Shown here piece by piece: positions 1 to 9,102 of a stretch of DNA of 64,000 nucleotides. Source of the stretch: Vibrio rarus (GTDB lineage Bacteria > Pseudomonadota > Gammaproteobacteria > Enterobacterales > Vibrionaceae). The notes under the pieces were generated by a model that was not told the DNA's origin, made no database searches, and was given only the letters and a program-made list of their open reading frames with translations. The stretch spans positions 124,001 through 188,000 of the forward strand of contig NZ_AP024901.1 in NCBI RefSeq assembly GCF_024347075.1, read 5' to 3'. A program made the translations under genes and the position numbers. Position 1 is the first letter of the stretch; each line of letters begins with the position of its first letter.

Positions 1-126
1 CATTTTATCATTAACTTTTTCTGCCGATACGGTATTAAAAAGGAGGCATATAATGTTGTAGTGGGAACACTATATGCCAGTGAGAATGAGTTTGTTGACT
101 GCGCTAGTCAAATTATTGTTTATTAA
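1..126 (+). CDS. C-terminal end of a gene that starts before the window
   Basis: Frame 1 is open from the first base to a TAA at 124-126 and gives 41 residues ending in DCASQIIVY. The composition looks like a soluble protein tail with alternating hydrophobic residues. Nothing in the fragment identifies a family. It ends about 30 bases before the stop of the convergent lipoprotein gene. It could be a chance open frame, because it is short and has no visible start. Confidence 0.35.
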   Translation, partial: HFIINFFCRYGIKKEAYNVVVGTLYASENEFVDCASQIIVY

Positions 127-155
127 GTACTTTATTGGGGTCTTGCTCATTCGAT

Positions 156-740
156 CTATAGAGCATTTTTCTCGCGCTGTAGTTTAATGGCACATTCTTG
201 GTCAATAACTTGTCTAGCATCATTGAACCCTGTGCTAGGGAAGGTAGCAATAGTCCCTATATCTGATTGAATGATGACAGGGGATTGTGTAGCAAACTGT
301 TTAAGTAAAAATTCACGACCTTCACTGTTTTTTGCGCGGTACATGCGCGCATTAGCATTGGCTTTACTGACGAATTTAAAGTGAACATCTTGACCATTTA
401 CGTTAAAAATACCGCTAATTCTATTGCCATAAAAAGGCCCTGTAATAAATAATGTCCCTTGGCAGGTCGTTGGATCGGTGCTGTATCTTGCAACTAAGTT
501 AGTGTCGCCTTTATGTGAGCGGTCATTCCAACCTATATTGTTGACTAAACCATTGCCGTGATAGCTCCATTGTTCACTGGCTAGCCAAGCGATCTTTTCA
601 TCTGAAAAGGTTGTGTTAGTTGTGGGCGCTTCTAATACTGCACCAGATGTGGATTGACTCGCATCAGTAGGGGAATGGGTGGCTGCACAGCCTTGAATTA
701 ACAGTAATAATGAGCCAAGTAGCAGTGACTTGTTGCGCAT
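156..740 (-). CDS. Predicted lipoprotein of unknown function
   Basis: The 194-residue product starts with a lipoprotein signal: a basic N-terminus, a leucine-rich core, and a lipobox ending LIQGC with the modified cysteine at residue 18. After a Thr/Ser-rich linker of about 30 residues comes a probable globular domain. I do not recognise the domain. The signal peptide is seen in the sequence; membrane attachment is inferred from it. It has no clear operon partner. Confidence 0.75.
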   Translation of the reverse strand: MRNKSLLLGSLLLLIQGCAATHSPTDASQSTSGAVLEAPTTNTTFSDEKIAWLASEQWSYHGNGLVNNIGWNDRSHKGDTNLVARYSTDPTTCQGTLFITGPFYGNRISGIFNVNGQDVHFKFVSKANANARMYRAKNSEGREFLLKQFATQSPVIIQSDIGTIATFPSTGFNDARQVIDQECAIKLQREKNAL

Positions 741-1005
741 GGTGTCATCCTTGATGAAGATTAATATGGAATAAGATTAATAATAATGCTTTATCTTATG
801 GAGAAGGTTATGGGAGTGTCTGTTTTTATTTAGCGTTGAGTGTGTTTTTTGTCAGGGGACGGTAAAGGTAGGATGGCGTTGTCAATAACGAATAATGGTG
901 GAGCGTTTATGACTGTTTTATTGAGCGCCCATGTTCACCCTTGAGCACAAGCCTTGCTTTGACTACAATACCCCATCTATCCTTTATATATTTCAGGTCA
1001 TGAAT

Positions 1006-1254
1006 ATGAGCGACACTAACGCAAAGCCAACACTACCGGATCATCTTTCGGGTAACCCACGTAGCCCACACTTTGTAGAAGAGTGCTTTCATCATCAAAT
1101 AGGCATTCGCCTTAATGGTAAAGAAAGAAAAGATGTTGAAGAGTACTGTGTCAGTGAAGGCTGGGTGAAAATTCCGTCGCCAAAAGCCCTTGACCGTCGT
1201 GGTCAGCCAATTTTGATTACTTTAAAAGGTACGGTAGAAGCTTACTATATCTAA
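1006..1254 (+). CDS. DUF3297 family protein
   Basis: A small soluble protein of 82 residues, containing LPDHLSGNPRSPHF near the start and ending in GTVEAYYI, which is the pattern of the DUF3297 family. Its function is not known. A CAGG at 994-997 lies 8 bases before the ATG at 1006, so this start is preferred over the ATG at 1000 and over the longer open frame that begins at 931. It stands alone and is followed by a strong terminator. Confidence 0.8.
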   Translation: MSDTNAKPTLPDHLSGNPRSPHFVEECFHHQIGIRLNGKERKDVEEYCVSEGWVKIPSPKALDRRGQPILITLKGTVEAYYI

Positions 1255-1297
1255 AACCGTCCCATCTTTTAGATACAATAAATGCGATTAATCAATA

Positions 1298-1336
1298 ACG
1301 CACAATATCATCTTTGCTATTGTGCGTTTTATTTTT
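1298..1336 (+). terminator. Rho-independent terminator after the DUF3297 gene
   Basis: AACGCACAATA at 1298-1308 pairs perfectly with TATTGTGCGTT at 1318-1328 (11-bp stem, 9-base loop). A T-rich tail follows on the + strand. Confidence 0.85.
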
Positions 1337-1401
1337 TGCGCGACTAGCATAGAACATGTCACCCATATTGACGATGTTATTATTACTTTAGAGGATTGCA
1401 C

Positions 1402-2505
1402 TTGAGCACTTTGTTTACACCTGCACGCATTGGCAACATGACCCTAAAAAACCGTTTTGTTCGTAGTGCAACATGGGAAAATATGGCCACTGAAGAAGGC
1501 TATATGACCGACAAACTTTATGACATCTATGAAGAACTGGCAAAGGGTGAGGTGGGTCTTATCGTTACCGGTTATGCCAACATAGTCGCAGATGAAAAAC
1601 CCAATGCGGGAATGATGGGTATATATAACGATACCTTTATTGATGGCTATAAAAAATTGACGGATTTGGTGCATGGCTATGGCTCGAAAATTGTCAAACA
1701 AATTGCTTATGGCGGAACAAAAACAACCTATAACTTAGGTGAGCGTACTATATTTTCCCCAAGCGATATCCCTGAAAGAGGCACAAAAACTCAGGGACAA
1801 GCCATGACTAAAGATGACATCAACACGATTGTCAGCGCGTTTGCAAATGCGAGTTTACGCGCCAAAAAATCCGGATTTGATGGTGTGGAAATTCACGCTG
1901 CACATACTTATTTAATTAATCAATTCTTGAGCCCTTACTACAACCGACGTGATGACGAGTACGGCGGTAGTTTAGAGAACCGCATGCGCTTTCTCTGTGA
2001 AATTTATCAAGAAACGCGTCGCTTAGTGGGGGATGACTTTCCCATTTTTGTTAAATTGACGGCCACTGAGTTTTTTGAAGGCGGACAAACCTTTGATGAA
2101 ACACGCCTTATTTGTAAGAAACTGGAACAGATGGGAGTGGATGCTCTTGTGGTTTCTGGCAATATTCACGGAAAAGCCAGTGAAATGGTAGGTGAGTCTT
2201 ATGATGGTTATACTTTGCGTCAGGAAGGATATTTTCATGAGTACGGAGATGCCATCAGTAAAGAGGTGAGTGTCCCTGTTATTACTGTTGGCGGACTCAG
2301 TGATCTTGCCGCTATCGAATCCATCGCAACCGACACTGGCATTCAATTCTTTGCTTTATCGCGTCCATTACTTGCAGAACCGCAACTGATTAAGCGATGG
2401 AAGGAAGGAGATCACGCCCCTGTAGATTGTGAACGTTGCTCTAAGTGTCGAACCCGTCGTGGTAACTTTTGTGTGGTGTTTAAGCGCAGAAAGAAACAAC
2501 GCTAA
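1402..2505 (+). CDS. NADH:flavin oxidoreductase, Old Yellow Enzyme family
   Basis: The protein opens with LFTPARIGNMTLKNRFVRSA, the usual start of Old Yellow Enzyme-like TIM-barrel FMN reductases. It has the family signature around HAAHTYLINQFLSP followed by NRRDDEYGGSLENR, which supplies FMN and substrate contacts. Such enzymes reduce activated C=C bonds with NAD(P)H; the substrate here is unknown. AGAGG at 1390-1394 is 7 bases before the TTG at 1402, so I choose that start over the TTG at 1396. The last 25 residues are odd: cysteine-containing (ERCSKCRTRRGNFC) and then very basic (KRRKKQR). Confidence 0.88.
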   Translation: MSTLFTPARIGNMTLKNRFVRSATWENMATEEGYMTDKLYDIYEELAKGEVGLIVTGYANIVADEKPNAGMMGIYNDTFIDGYKKLTDLVHGYGSKIVKQIAYGGTKTTYNLGERTIFSPSDIPERGTKTQGQAMTKDDINTIVSAFANASLRAKKSGFDGVEIHAAHTYLINQFLSPYYNRRDDEYGGSLENRMRFLCEIYQETRRLVGDDFPIFVKLTATEFFEGGQTFDETRLICKKLEQMGVDALVVSGNIHGKASEMVGESYDGYTLRQEGYFHEYGDAISKEVSVPVITVGGLSDLAAIESIATDTGIQFFALSRPLLAEPQLIKRWKEGDHAPVDCERCSKCRTRRGNFCVVFKRRKKQR

Positions 2506-2530
2506 ACGTTAATGCTCTTTTTTAATCAAG

Positions 2531-2568
2531 AATGCCCATAGTAAGGTGACTCACTATGGGCATTTTTA
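2531..2568 (+). terminator. Rho-independent terminator after the flavin oxidoreductase
   Basis: AATGCCCATAG at 2531-2541 pairs with CTATGGGCATT at 2553-2563, followed by TTTT. Confidence 0.85.
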
Positions 2569-2715
2569 TTTATATAAGGCGTTGAAAGTTAAAGCTTATA
2601 TAGGTGAAAGGTATGACTATTCGATAGCTTTTTGAATTGCAGGGCTAATTTGACGTTTACGAGAGAATAGGCCATCAAAAGCGAGTATATCGTTAACTCC
2701 AAGTTATATGTACTA

Positions 2716-3108
2716 CTATGGAGTCTTCGAGCAAACAAATGAAACAAGGTCATACTTACTAGAGCCTGAAACTATATTATTCCATTTTACATTATTGTAC
2801 ATAGTAATATTAGCTTTGTTATTTTCTCCATATCCTAAGTCTTGATATCGCCTTTTATTACAGTCAATACGAGTTACTGAATACCCATGATTAGTTGAGC
2901 TAATTCGGCTATGAATTGATCGTAAATACTCTCCATCCGACTCTACTGAAACAAGGTAGTATTTTGCACCTTCCGATAAACTCCTAGGTATTTGCTCACC
3001 TTCTGGTTTCATATTGGGAGTTGCTGTTTGAGGTGCCGTACTTTCGTCAGAACAAGCAAACAAAGTGCATGTTGTAGTGATAAGTAATAAGGTTTTTATT
3101 AATTTCAT
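2716..3108 (-). CDS. Small predicted lipoprotein
   Basis: A product of 130 residues with a clear lipoprotein signal: MKLIKTLLLI, then a lipobox LFAC with the cysteine at residue 19. A low-complexity linker rich in Thr, Pro and Ala is followed by a small domain of about 90 residues with a central CNKRRYQDLGYG segment and a late cysteine. I recognise no family. It lies on the edge of a decayed IS region. Confidence 0.65.
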   Translation of the reverse strand: MKLIKTLLLITTTCTLFACSDESTAPQTATPNMKPEGEQIPRSLSEGAKYYLVSVESDGEYLRSIHSRISSTNHGYSVTRIDCNKRRYQDLGYGENNKANITMYNNVKWNNIVSGSSKYDLVSFVCSKTP

Positions 3109-3289
3109 AATGTCTCCATTTTATATATCTACGTCTCAATAAAGAATAAAAATAGCAGTGCAGGAACAAAACTGGCCGTTTTACCTAAGGTGGGTGCATG
3201 CGTATTCACTCTTTGCTGATTAATTGTTGACTGACCTATACATCTGACATAGTCGTTAGGTGGTTTATAATTAATTTTATTGTAAATTT

Positions 3290-3692
3290 CAATATTCAGG
3301 TAAACCCCATCATTTCTTTAAAAATGACAGCAGGTTGCTTGGAGTTAAACCATTGTGATGAAGCTACTTGCTCATACCCGATATTGTATAACCAAGACCA
3401 AGCGCCTCTTTAACGTAGGCGACAATTTGATGAGTGTGAGAATAGGTTTTCTCAGTTAAATGCTCAATAAGTTACTCCGTCTGGGTAGCAGAAAGTTTGC
3501 TTTGGCTGCCCCCATTTTCAGGCTACAGTGAATTCATGGATACGAAGAGTTTGAGAAATCATAGTCTGACTCCAACCTTCAGAAGCAAGTAATACCGCTT
3601 TTATATGGTCACGCACTCGACCACCACTATTAGAGTCGTGTATCTGTTCGAGTTGCTGCTTCTGTTGAGGAGTCAATGTGATTTTTAGCAAA
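3290..3692 (-). pseudogene. IS630-type transposase remnant joined to an IS30-type 3' end
   Basis: On the minus strand the frame reads LKITLTPQQKQQLEQ, then GGRVRDHIKAVLLASEGWS, the N-terminal winged-helix region of IS630-family transposases. It then meets a stop and a deletion, and resumes in another frame as LIEHLTEKTYSHTHQIVAYV and YTISGMSK. The left end (about 3300-3345) instead matches the 3' end of the intact IS30-type transposase at 35660-35710 almost base for base (KQPAVIFKEMM, then a stop and ATATT). Several in-frame stops mean it is dead. Ends are approximate. Confidence 0.7.
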
Positions 3693-3723
3693 ATCAAGTA
3701 GCTTCAATGTTCACGAGTATATA

Positions 3724-4077
3724 TTAAAAAACAGCAGATTGGAGCTTGGTATAAGATTTACTATCTGTTGTGGCTAATAATTTCCTACCATCCTTAAATT
3801 TAGCTATAAAAGTGATGTCTTTCTTTTTCCCACCTAATAATAGACCTGCTAATAACCCCGCAGGACCAAGAGCCAAAGCTCCTACTGTTCCCCACCCAAT
3901 AGTACCGGCCATTTTTTTTACGTTTTCTTCTGATGCCACATCAACACTTTCTAATTGGTAAATCAAAATAGTTTCGCCTATTATATTGTGCTTATCAGTT
4001 TTAAGTGTTAGAGCATTAAAACTTAATACCCCATCACCCTCAAGAAAATCACCAGCATGAACTTTAATTTTTGCCAT
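3724..4077 (-). CDS. Hypothetical protein with a glycine-rich hydrophobic hairpin
   Basis: A product of 117 residues. A beta-rich N-terminal half is followed at about residues 57-85 by a Gly/Ala/Leu-rich stretch (GWGTVGALALGPAGLLAGLL) that could insert into a membrane or pack as a hairpin. The C-terminal part reads KKKDITFIAKFKDGRKLLAT, a pattern I have seen in small phage- and island-associated proteins of unknown role. It lies immediately beside the IS remnant, so it may have arrived with mobile DNA. Confidence 0.6.
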   Translation of the reverse strand: MAKIKVHAGDFLEGDGVLSFNALTLKTDKHNIIGETILIYQLESVDVASEENVKKMAGTIGWGTVGALALGPAGLLAGLLLGGKKKDITFIAKFKDGRKLLATTDSKSYTKLQSAVF

Positions 4078-4265
4078 AAAACGATCCTTAAAATATTAAA
4101 TTTAAATATTACAAACTTATGATTAGATATTAACTATATAATCATAAGTTTAAAGTAGAGCAACTCTCAGCATACTAAACTAATCGACTATTTATTTACA
4201 ATAAAGGCATAACTTAAAACAGATCAATCCCACAAAAATCAAACATAACTACCTAATTAAGGTTA

Positions 4266-4668
4266 GTATTGAGCGCCACTTTAAGTACCCTTTTTCTACA
4301 TTGTCTACCCACCATAGATTGGCACGTTTGTGTTGAGTATCTGTGATAGAGAAGAAGAGGTCATCTAAACCCTGGGCTTACTTGTATTGCTATATGGCTT
4401 TATGGAACTCATCTTTATGCTTAATGAGTTGATCTGCGGTCAGCGTTTCTGCCACACCAATGCCCATTTTTTTACCACCAAATTCAACGTTGTTGTAATC
4501 CATAGTAAGGATATTCAATGCAGAAAGATGGCTCAGATCCGATTTTGCAATAAGCATTTGCTGACCAAAATCATTGATGTCATTAAACCCTGCAATTTTT
4601 GCTAGTTTGTTAGCAAAACTAAATTGGCTTGGAGTCCTATGATTTTTGTCAGAAATTGTATTAATCAA
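4266..4668 (-). pseudogene. ppaC: Decayed C-terminal piece of manganese-dependent inorganic pyrophosphatase
   Basis: One frame on the minus strand reads ANKLAKIAGFNDINDFGQQM, then AKSDLSHLSA, GGKKMGIGVAETLTADQL, then a stop (4390-4392). It continues in the same frame through a second stop (4378-4380) into GLDDLFFSITDTQHKRANLW. This order matches the C-terminal DHHA2 domain of family II pyrophosphatases. The N-terminal catalytic DHH domain is absent. Two nonsense codons and the missing half make it non-functional. A working copy is expected elsewhere in the genome. Confidence 0.75.
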
Positions 4669-4794
4669 CTGTGTTTAGTGCTTGATTTAATCCCGGTCTA
4701 TGTATTTTCAGGCATCGCGGTATTATTTATAGATATTTTATGAAATAGTTACTATATTTCAAATGGTTACATATAAAACTGATAGGGGAATTAG

Positions 4795-5040
4795 ATGGTG
4801 GATATCCATCAAATAACAACGTTTTTAGGTTGGTGCAGTATTATTAATATTGGCCTGTTGGTATTGGCAACGCTATTTCTCTATAGGTTTAAAGAGTTTG
4901 CCGTGCAATTTCATAGCAAACTGACTGCGGTGAGCCCAGCACAGCTGCCTAGCTTGTATTTTTCATACTTAGCCCATTACAAAATCGCAATATTGCTGTT
5001 CAATTTGACCCCTTATATGGCATTGAAACTGATGTTTTAG
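4795..5040 (+). CDS. Small inner-membrane protein, DUF6868-like
   Basis: 81 residues with two hydrophobic segments: about 7-30 (FLGWCSIINIGLLVLATLFL) and about 58-80 (YLAHYKIAILLFNLTPYMAL). Between them is a short polar loop. This two-helix layout with a tyrosine-rich middle fits the DUF6868 group. The function is unknown. AGGGGAATTAG lies just before the ATG. Confidence 0.6.
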   Translation: MVDIHQITTFLGWCSIINIGLLVLATLFLYRFKEFAVQFHSKLTAVSPAQLPSLYFSYLAHYKIAILLFNLTPYMALKLMF

Positions 5041-5218
5041 CAGGCGATATGAATGACTAGGATTTCGATTTTGGTGAGGGAAAGCCGCATTTAGATATGC
5101 GCTCGAGTAATATCACTTATCAATACTAATGATTTTATTTGTTGTCTAAAACCTACCTATACTTATTGCATAGGAATTATCGAACAGACACTAACAACTT
5201 CAATTTATAGAGAATATG

Positions 5219-6262
5219 ATGAAAAAATTAGTACTAGCTACAGTTATTGCATTGAGTGTTTCTTCTGGTGTTACCCTTGCAGCAGATACGGCAACTCAAC
5301 ATTTTATTCCCGTTACAGAGGCCAACTTTGCTCATGCAGAAACGGCCCGTATGTACCGAAATTGGATGAAAGCCGGAGCAAACCAGCAGTTTGCTATTTT
5401 AGAAAATTTACCTCCGCGTGGTAATAAAGCGCCAACGGTGCAAATGAATGACGACACCCTATATGCTGTGGCAATTTTGCATGCGGTAGAGGGCAAAGTT
5501 ACCTTTCAAATCCCTAAAACGGATAACTACTTATCTGTGCAAGTGATTACTGAAAATGGACACGGTGAGTATTTAATCGTGGAAGACGGTGTGCATACCG
5601 TTAAGGTCACTGATACGAAAACGGCATTTCTAATTTATCGTTCAGGTCTTGAAAATGGCATTGAGCAAGCTAGAGAATCATTGCACTCAGTGGATGTTTC
5701 CTTGTTCGATTTTGCCACAGATTATGTATTGCCAAAATATAACTTCGAAGAAGTAGACAAAGAGGTTTGGAAACGTAAACGCATAGTGGATGGCATAGTA
5801 GAAGAGACGGGTAAGTTTACTTACACATTTCCTCGCACACCAAGTGAAGTCACCGATCTACAGCAATGGAACTTAGAGAATGCCGCGGGTTGGGGCGGGG
5901 CATCACCTGTGGCCAATGAGGGTAATAAGTATGTGAACTCTCCATTTATTCACGCAGATAAATGTGTCACTACCACGTTTGAAGACCCTAAAAATACCTT
6001 TTTTACTTCGGTAACCGCGTATGACGCAGAGAAGTACCTGATTGAAGGCGCTGTAGCTGTAAACTCATATACATGGGACAAGAATAAAGATGGGACAGTG
6101 ACCATCTCATTTAACTGTGGTGATGATGCTATCAACAATATCGACACATCAGCGTATAAAGGGGATTTTACCATTACCACACGACACTACGGCGCTACTC
6201 AGCAAGTGATTGATTCAGAATATGATCTAATCATTAAACAGTTAAAAGAGCAAAACGGTTGA
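5219..6262 (+). CDS. Secreted DUF1254/DUF1214-type protein
   Basis: A product of 347 residues with a signal peptide (MKKLVLATVIALSVSSGVTL, cleavage after ALA/AADT). It then has the pattern of the DUF1254/DUF1214 family: an early MYRNWMKAG segment, VQMNDDTLYA, and a late beta-rich domain ending in a DAINNIDTS region. These periplasmic proteins are common in marine bacteria; their role is not established. The ATG pair at 5216/5219 follows AGAGAA at 5209-5214, and I prefer the second. A strong terminator follows. Confidence 0.75.
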   Translation: MKKLVLATVIALSVSSGVTLAADTATQHFIPVTEANFAHAETARMYRNWMKAGANQQFAILENLPPRGNKAPTVQMNDDTLYAVAILHAVEGKVTFQIPKTDNYLSVQVITENGHGEYLIVEDGVHTVKVTDTKTAFLIYRSGLENGIEQARESLHSVDVSLFDFATDYVLPKYNFEEVDKEVWKRKRIVDGIVEETGKFTYTFPRTPSEVTDLQQWNLENAAGWGGASPVANEGNKYVNSPFIHADKCVTTTFEDPKNTFFTSVTAYDAEKYLIEGAVAVNSYTWDKNKDGTVTISFNCGDDAINNIDTSAYKGDFTITTRHYGATQQVIDSEYDLIIKQLKEQNG

Positions 6263-6308
6263 TGTAAAAATTGTCGATATGCAAAGCAAAGTTTGCTTAG
6301 AAGAAAAC

Positions 6309-6340
6309 AAAGGGCTCGCAATTTGCGAGCCCTTTGTTTT
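6309..6340 (+). terminator. Terminator after the DUF1254-type gene
   Basis: AAAGGGCTCGCAA and TTGCGAGCCCTTT abut as a 13-bp near-perfect stem, followed by GTTTT. It could work in both directions. Confidence 0.85.
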
Positions 6341-6672
6341 AATGAGGCACAGTTATATTCAACGCTTTGGTTAAAGTTTAGCGAACGGCGTGACCGAGGT
6401 TATTTATTGACCACGACTGTATTACGCATCTTCCTAGTTTAGTTCCATATTAAAGGGGTGGATTGCCGTAAAACATGAAACTGCAGGTGTTGGGATCATC
6501 TGGACACAAGATTATACGTTTTATGCATAATCGTAACGGCTTAAAGAACGAACAATTATCTTTGGGGTAAATATTAATAGTCTGATCTTGTCTTGGGGCA
6601 TTTTTGGGGCATTATAGGGCGTTTTTTCCATGTATGGTAAAATCAGAGCACGGCCTGAGCGTAGTTTGGACA

Positions 6673-6701
6673 TAAAAAAAGGCACTCATAATGAGTGCCT
6701 T
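6673..6701 (-). terminator. Terminator after the PhnA-like gene
   Basis: AAGGCACTCAT at 6679-6689 pairs with ATGAGTGCCTT at 6691-6701. On the minus strand the stem is followed by a run of seven T. Confidence 0.85.
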
Positions 6702-6719
6702 AATCTTGTGTTTGCTCAG

Positions 6720-7289
6720 TTACTTTTTACGACAAAATTCGCAACGTAACCACATAGATTGACCGTCTACTTTACCTGAGAATAATTCGACGTCATCCTG
6801 CGCAAGGCTGATGTTTCTTACCATTGTGCCTATTTTAACGACCATTGAAGACCCCTTAACAGGGAGGTCTTTGATGATGGTTACCGTGTCGCCTTTGGCT
6901 AGTGGAGCACCGTGGCAATCGACGTGTTTTTTACCGTCGTTTTCCATGCCAGTCTCAGCCCAAAGCTTAGTTTCTTCTTCCATGTACATCATATCTAGAA
7001 GGTCTTGTGCCCAACCTTCGCTACGTGCAAGGCGAGTAAGTTGACGCCATGCTAGCACTTGCACTGGAGCTTCTTGGCTCCACATGCTGTCGTTTAGGCA
7101 ACGCCAATGGTTCACATCCATTTGATCTGCGTCTTCAACTTGAGTGCGGCAGGTGTCACATAGCAGAGCACCGTGATCAACAGTGGCTTGAGAGTGAGGA
7201 GCTACAGCAAAAGTTTGTAGATCGTTTGTTGCGCCGCAAAGTTCGCATTTATCGCCACTACGTTGGCGCAATGTTGATTCAATAGACAT
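6720..7289 (-). CDS. PhnA/YjdM-like zinc-ribbon protein
   Basis: A product of 189 residues. The N-terminus has a zinc-ribbon type cysteine pattern: CELCGA at about residue 15 and LLCDTC at about 43. The C-terminal half is the PhnA domain: DCHGAPLAKGDTVTIIKDLP, then VKGSSMVVKIGT and NISL. Despite the old name, PhnA/YjdM proteins are not shown to cleave phosphonoacetate in enterics, so the role is open. A last CEFCRKK adds another cysteine pair. It is a single gene with its own terminator. Confidence 0.85.
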   Translation of the reverse strand: MSIESTLRQRSGDKCELCGATNDLQTFAVAPHSQATVDHGALLCDTCRTQVEDADQMDVNHWRCLNDSMWSQEAPVQVLAWRQLTRLARSEGWAQDLLDMMYMEEETKLWAETGMENDGKKHVDCHGAPLAKGDTVTIIKDLPVKGSSMVVKIGTMVRNISLAQDDVELFSGKVDGQSMWLRCEFCRKK

Positions 7290-7426
7290 GTATTAACCTT
7301 GTTTATCTCGTGTAATTGGCGACATTATGCATATTTCGACCCACTAATGAAAGTAGAACCCGATGAATGTCATGGTAACTTGTGTTTGCACCGTGTGCAT
7401 AACCCCTTAAAAAGAACCTTTTGACC

Positions 7427-8215
7427 TTAACTAGCGCCAGCACAAGTGGGCTTTTGTCCTGAATAGGTCGGTATACGGGCCGCTTTTGCTGTTAAGTCCT
7501 TAATTCGAGTATCGTGTGAGGGATGAGTGGAAAGCAATTCAGGAGTATGGTTTCCCCCTGAAGCTTTTGCCATGTTCTTCCATAACTCAACACTTTGGTA
7601 AGGGTCAAAGCCCGCTTTCGCCATTAATTCTAGTCCAACAATGTCCGCTTCACTCTCTTGCGTACGGCCATAGGGTAATAACACACCGTATTGTACGCCT
7701 ACACCCATCAAGGCCATAATTTCATTTCTATAGTCTTGGCTTGCTAATGCAATGTTACTGATTTGCAGCCCTGTATTGGCAATTTGTGCATGAGACATTC
7801 GCTCATTACTGTGATCGGCTAATACATGGGCAATTTCATGACCAATCACCGTGGCGAGTTGGTGTTGATTGACCGCTACATCCAGCAATCCGGTATATAC
7901 GCCAATTTTGCCTCCAGGTAGGGCAAACGCATTCACTTGCGGGCTATCAAACACCACCACTTCCCATTCACTGAAACTGCCTTGGATGGGGACATGCTTA
8001 ATAATGGCATTGGTGACGCATTGTACATAGGCGTTGGTTTTTTTATCTTTACTAATCTTGAGTTCATTTTTCATCTCTGCAAATGATTGGCTACCTAGGC
8101 TCGACATTTGCGTATCGGAAAACAGAACCACTTGATTCCTCCCCGTAGGAGATGTGGCACAAGCGGTGAGTAGAAGCGTGGCTATTGTGGATAATCGCAT
8201 TATGTTACATCGCAT
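7427..8215 (-). CDS. M48 family metalloprotease, predicted lipoprotein
   Basis: A zinc protease of the LoiP/YggG type (262 residues). It has a lipoprotein signal (LSTIATLLLTAC, then ATSPTGRNQ), the FALPGGKIGVYTGLL segment, and the active-site helix VIGHEIAHVLADHSNERMS with HEXXH. A later ESEAD provides the third zinc ligand. Members act in the periplasm on outer-membrane or misfolded proteins; the substrate is inferred only. AAAGG about 10 bases upstream supports the ATG at 8215, although the second ATG (8200) would also give a good signal peptide. Confidence 0.87.
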   Translation of the reverse strand: MRCNIMRLSTIATLLLTACATSPTGRNQVVLFSDTQMSSLGSQSFAEMKNELKISKDKKTNAYVQCVTNAIIKHVPIQGSFSEWEVVVFDSPQVNAFALPGGKIGVYTGLLDVAVNQHQLATVIGHEIAHVLADHSNERMSHAQIANTGLQISNIALASQDYRNEIMALMGVGVQYGVLLPYGRTQESEADIVGLELMAKAGFDPYQSVELWKNMAKASGGNHTPELLSTHPSHDTRIKDLTAKAARIPTYSGQKPTCAGAS

Positions 8216-8377
8216 AGAATGACGGCCTTTAATTCCTCTTTACCAGATGATTTGTGGTGAATATATTCAAGTGTGGTCCAAACAGAAAAATTTGCACGCA
8301 AGATTGAAAAAACACACATAAAAGAGTTAAAAAAGAATAAGATACTAAAAGAAAATCACATAAATGGAGCGTAAGGA

Positions 8378-8818
8378 ATGAGTATCTGGAAGCGTGAAAT
8401 GTGTTTAGAGTCGTTAAATAAGTCATCAAAAAATACGCTTATTGAGCATTTAGGCATTATTTACACGCAAATATCAGAAAACAGCTTATCAGCGACAATG
8501 CCGGTTGCGCCGATCACCCATCAACCGTTAGGTATGTTACATGGCGGGGCATCGGTGGTATTAGCGGAATCTCTCGGCTCTCTTGCGGCAAATCTATGTT
8601 GTGATAAAGAGAGTTACTGCGTGGGATTGGAGATCAATGCCAACCATATTAAAGCGTTGCGCTCGGGTGTGGTGACGGGGGTAGCGACTCCAATTCATTT
8701 AGGGCGCAGTACACAGCTTTGGTCCATTGAAATAAAAGATAAAAGCGGTGATTTGGTTTGTATTGCTCGTCATACGGTGATGGTGAGACAGAATAAAAAA
8801 CAAAAGGGCGTGTTATGA
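8378..8818 (+). CDS. Hotdog-fold thioesterase (PaaI/MenI-like)
   Basis: A product of 146 residues with the hotdog thioesterase signature: HQPLGMLHGGASVVLAESLG, in which the Gly-Gly and the Glu in the long helix are the family's active-site region. GLEINANHIKALRSG and a C-terminal HTVMV strand follow. Related proteins (MenI/YdiI) hydrolyse 1,4-dihydroxy-2-naphthoyl-CoA or other acyl-CoAs; which one this is cannot be told. GTAAGGA precedes the ATG. It overlaps the next gene by four bases (ATGA), so the two are probably co-translated. Confidence 0.82.
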   Translation: MSIWKREMCLESLNKSSKNTLIEHLGIIYTQISENSLSATMPVAPITHQPLGMLHGGASVVLAESLGSLAANLCCDKESYCVGLEINANHIKALRSGVVTGVATPIHLGRSTQLWSIEIKDKSGDLVCIARHTVMVRQNKKQKGVL

Positions 8819-9036
8819 CGTTAGATTTTGAGTCAGGGAAAATTGTAGTGACGGCCCATGAATTGATGATCCGCTTCACCGGTGAGCAAAGGTTAACTCT
8901 TGAAGCACAAACCGAAGCGCTGCAATTAATGGGACAAGTATTGGTGGTGGCCGATGCTCAGAGTCGTTTCTCATTAAAATTAGATTTGGCCATAATTGAA
9001 CAAATTTCTCAAGTTACCGGCATTGCTATTACCTAA
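8815..9036 (+). CDS. DUF3389 family protein
   Basis: A soluble protein of 73 residues containing GKIVVTAHELMIRF near the start and ending in QVTGIAIT, as in the DUF3389 family known mainly from Vibrio and relatives. Function unknown. Its start overlaps the stop of the thioesterase gene (ATGA), which suggests a shared transcript and perhaps a linked job. Confidence 0.75.
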   Translation: MTLDFESGKIVVTAHELMIRFTGEQRLTLEAQTEALQLMGQVLVVADAQSRFSLKLDLAIIEQISQVTGIAIT

Positions 9037-9102
9037 TTGCAGGGGAGTTCGTGCTAAAATGAGGAAATTGTGTGTTTGTTTTAAAATTGGAATTTCCTCT
9101 TT

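Larger units (their letters stand above)
6263..6719. other. Non-coding stretch of about 450 bases
   Basis: Apart from the two terminators listed separately I see no supportable gene. The segment 6590-6640 contains repeated GGGGCATT words (TTGGGGCATTTTTGGGGCAT), which is unusual but short. Frames on both strands are broken by stops. Confidence 0.5.

Noticed and set aside
6590..6660. GGGGCATT repeats as a possible integration site or integrase remnant
   Set aside because: No integrase or flanking duplication is visible; the repeats are too short to support it.
8229..8429. 66-codon open frame on the - strand
   Set aside because: It runs across the promoter and start of the thioesterase gene and its composition is not protein-like.
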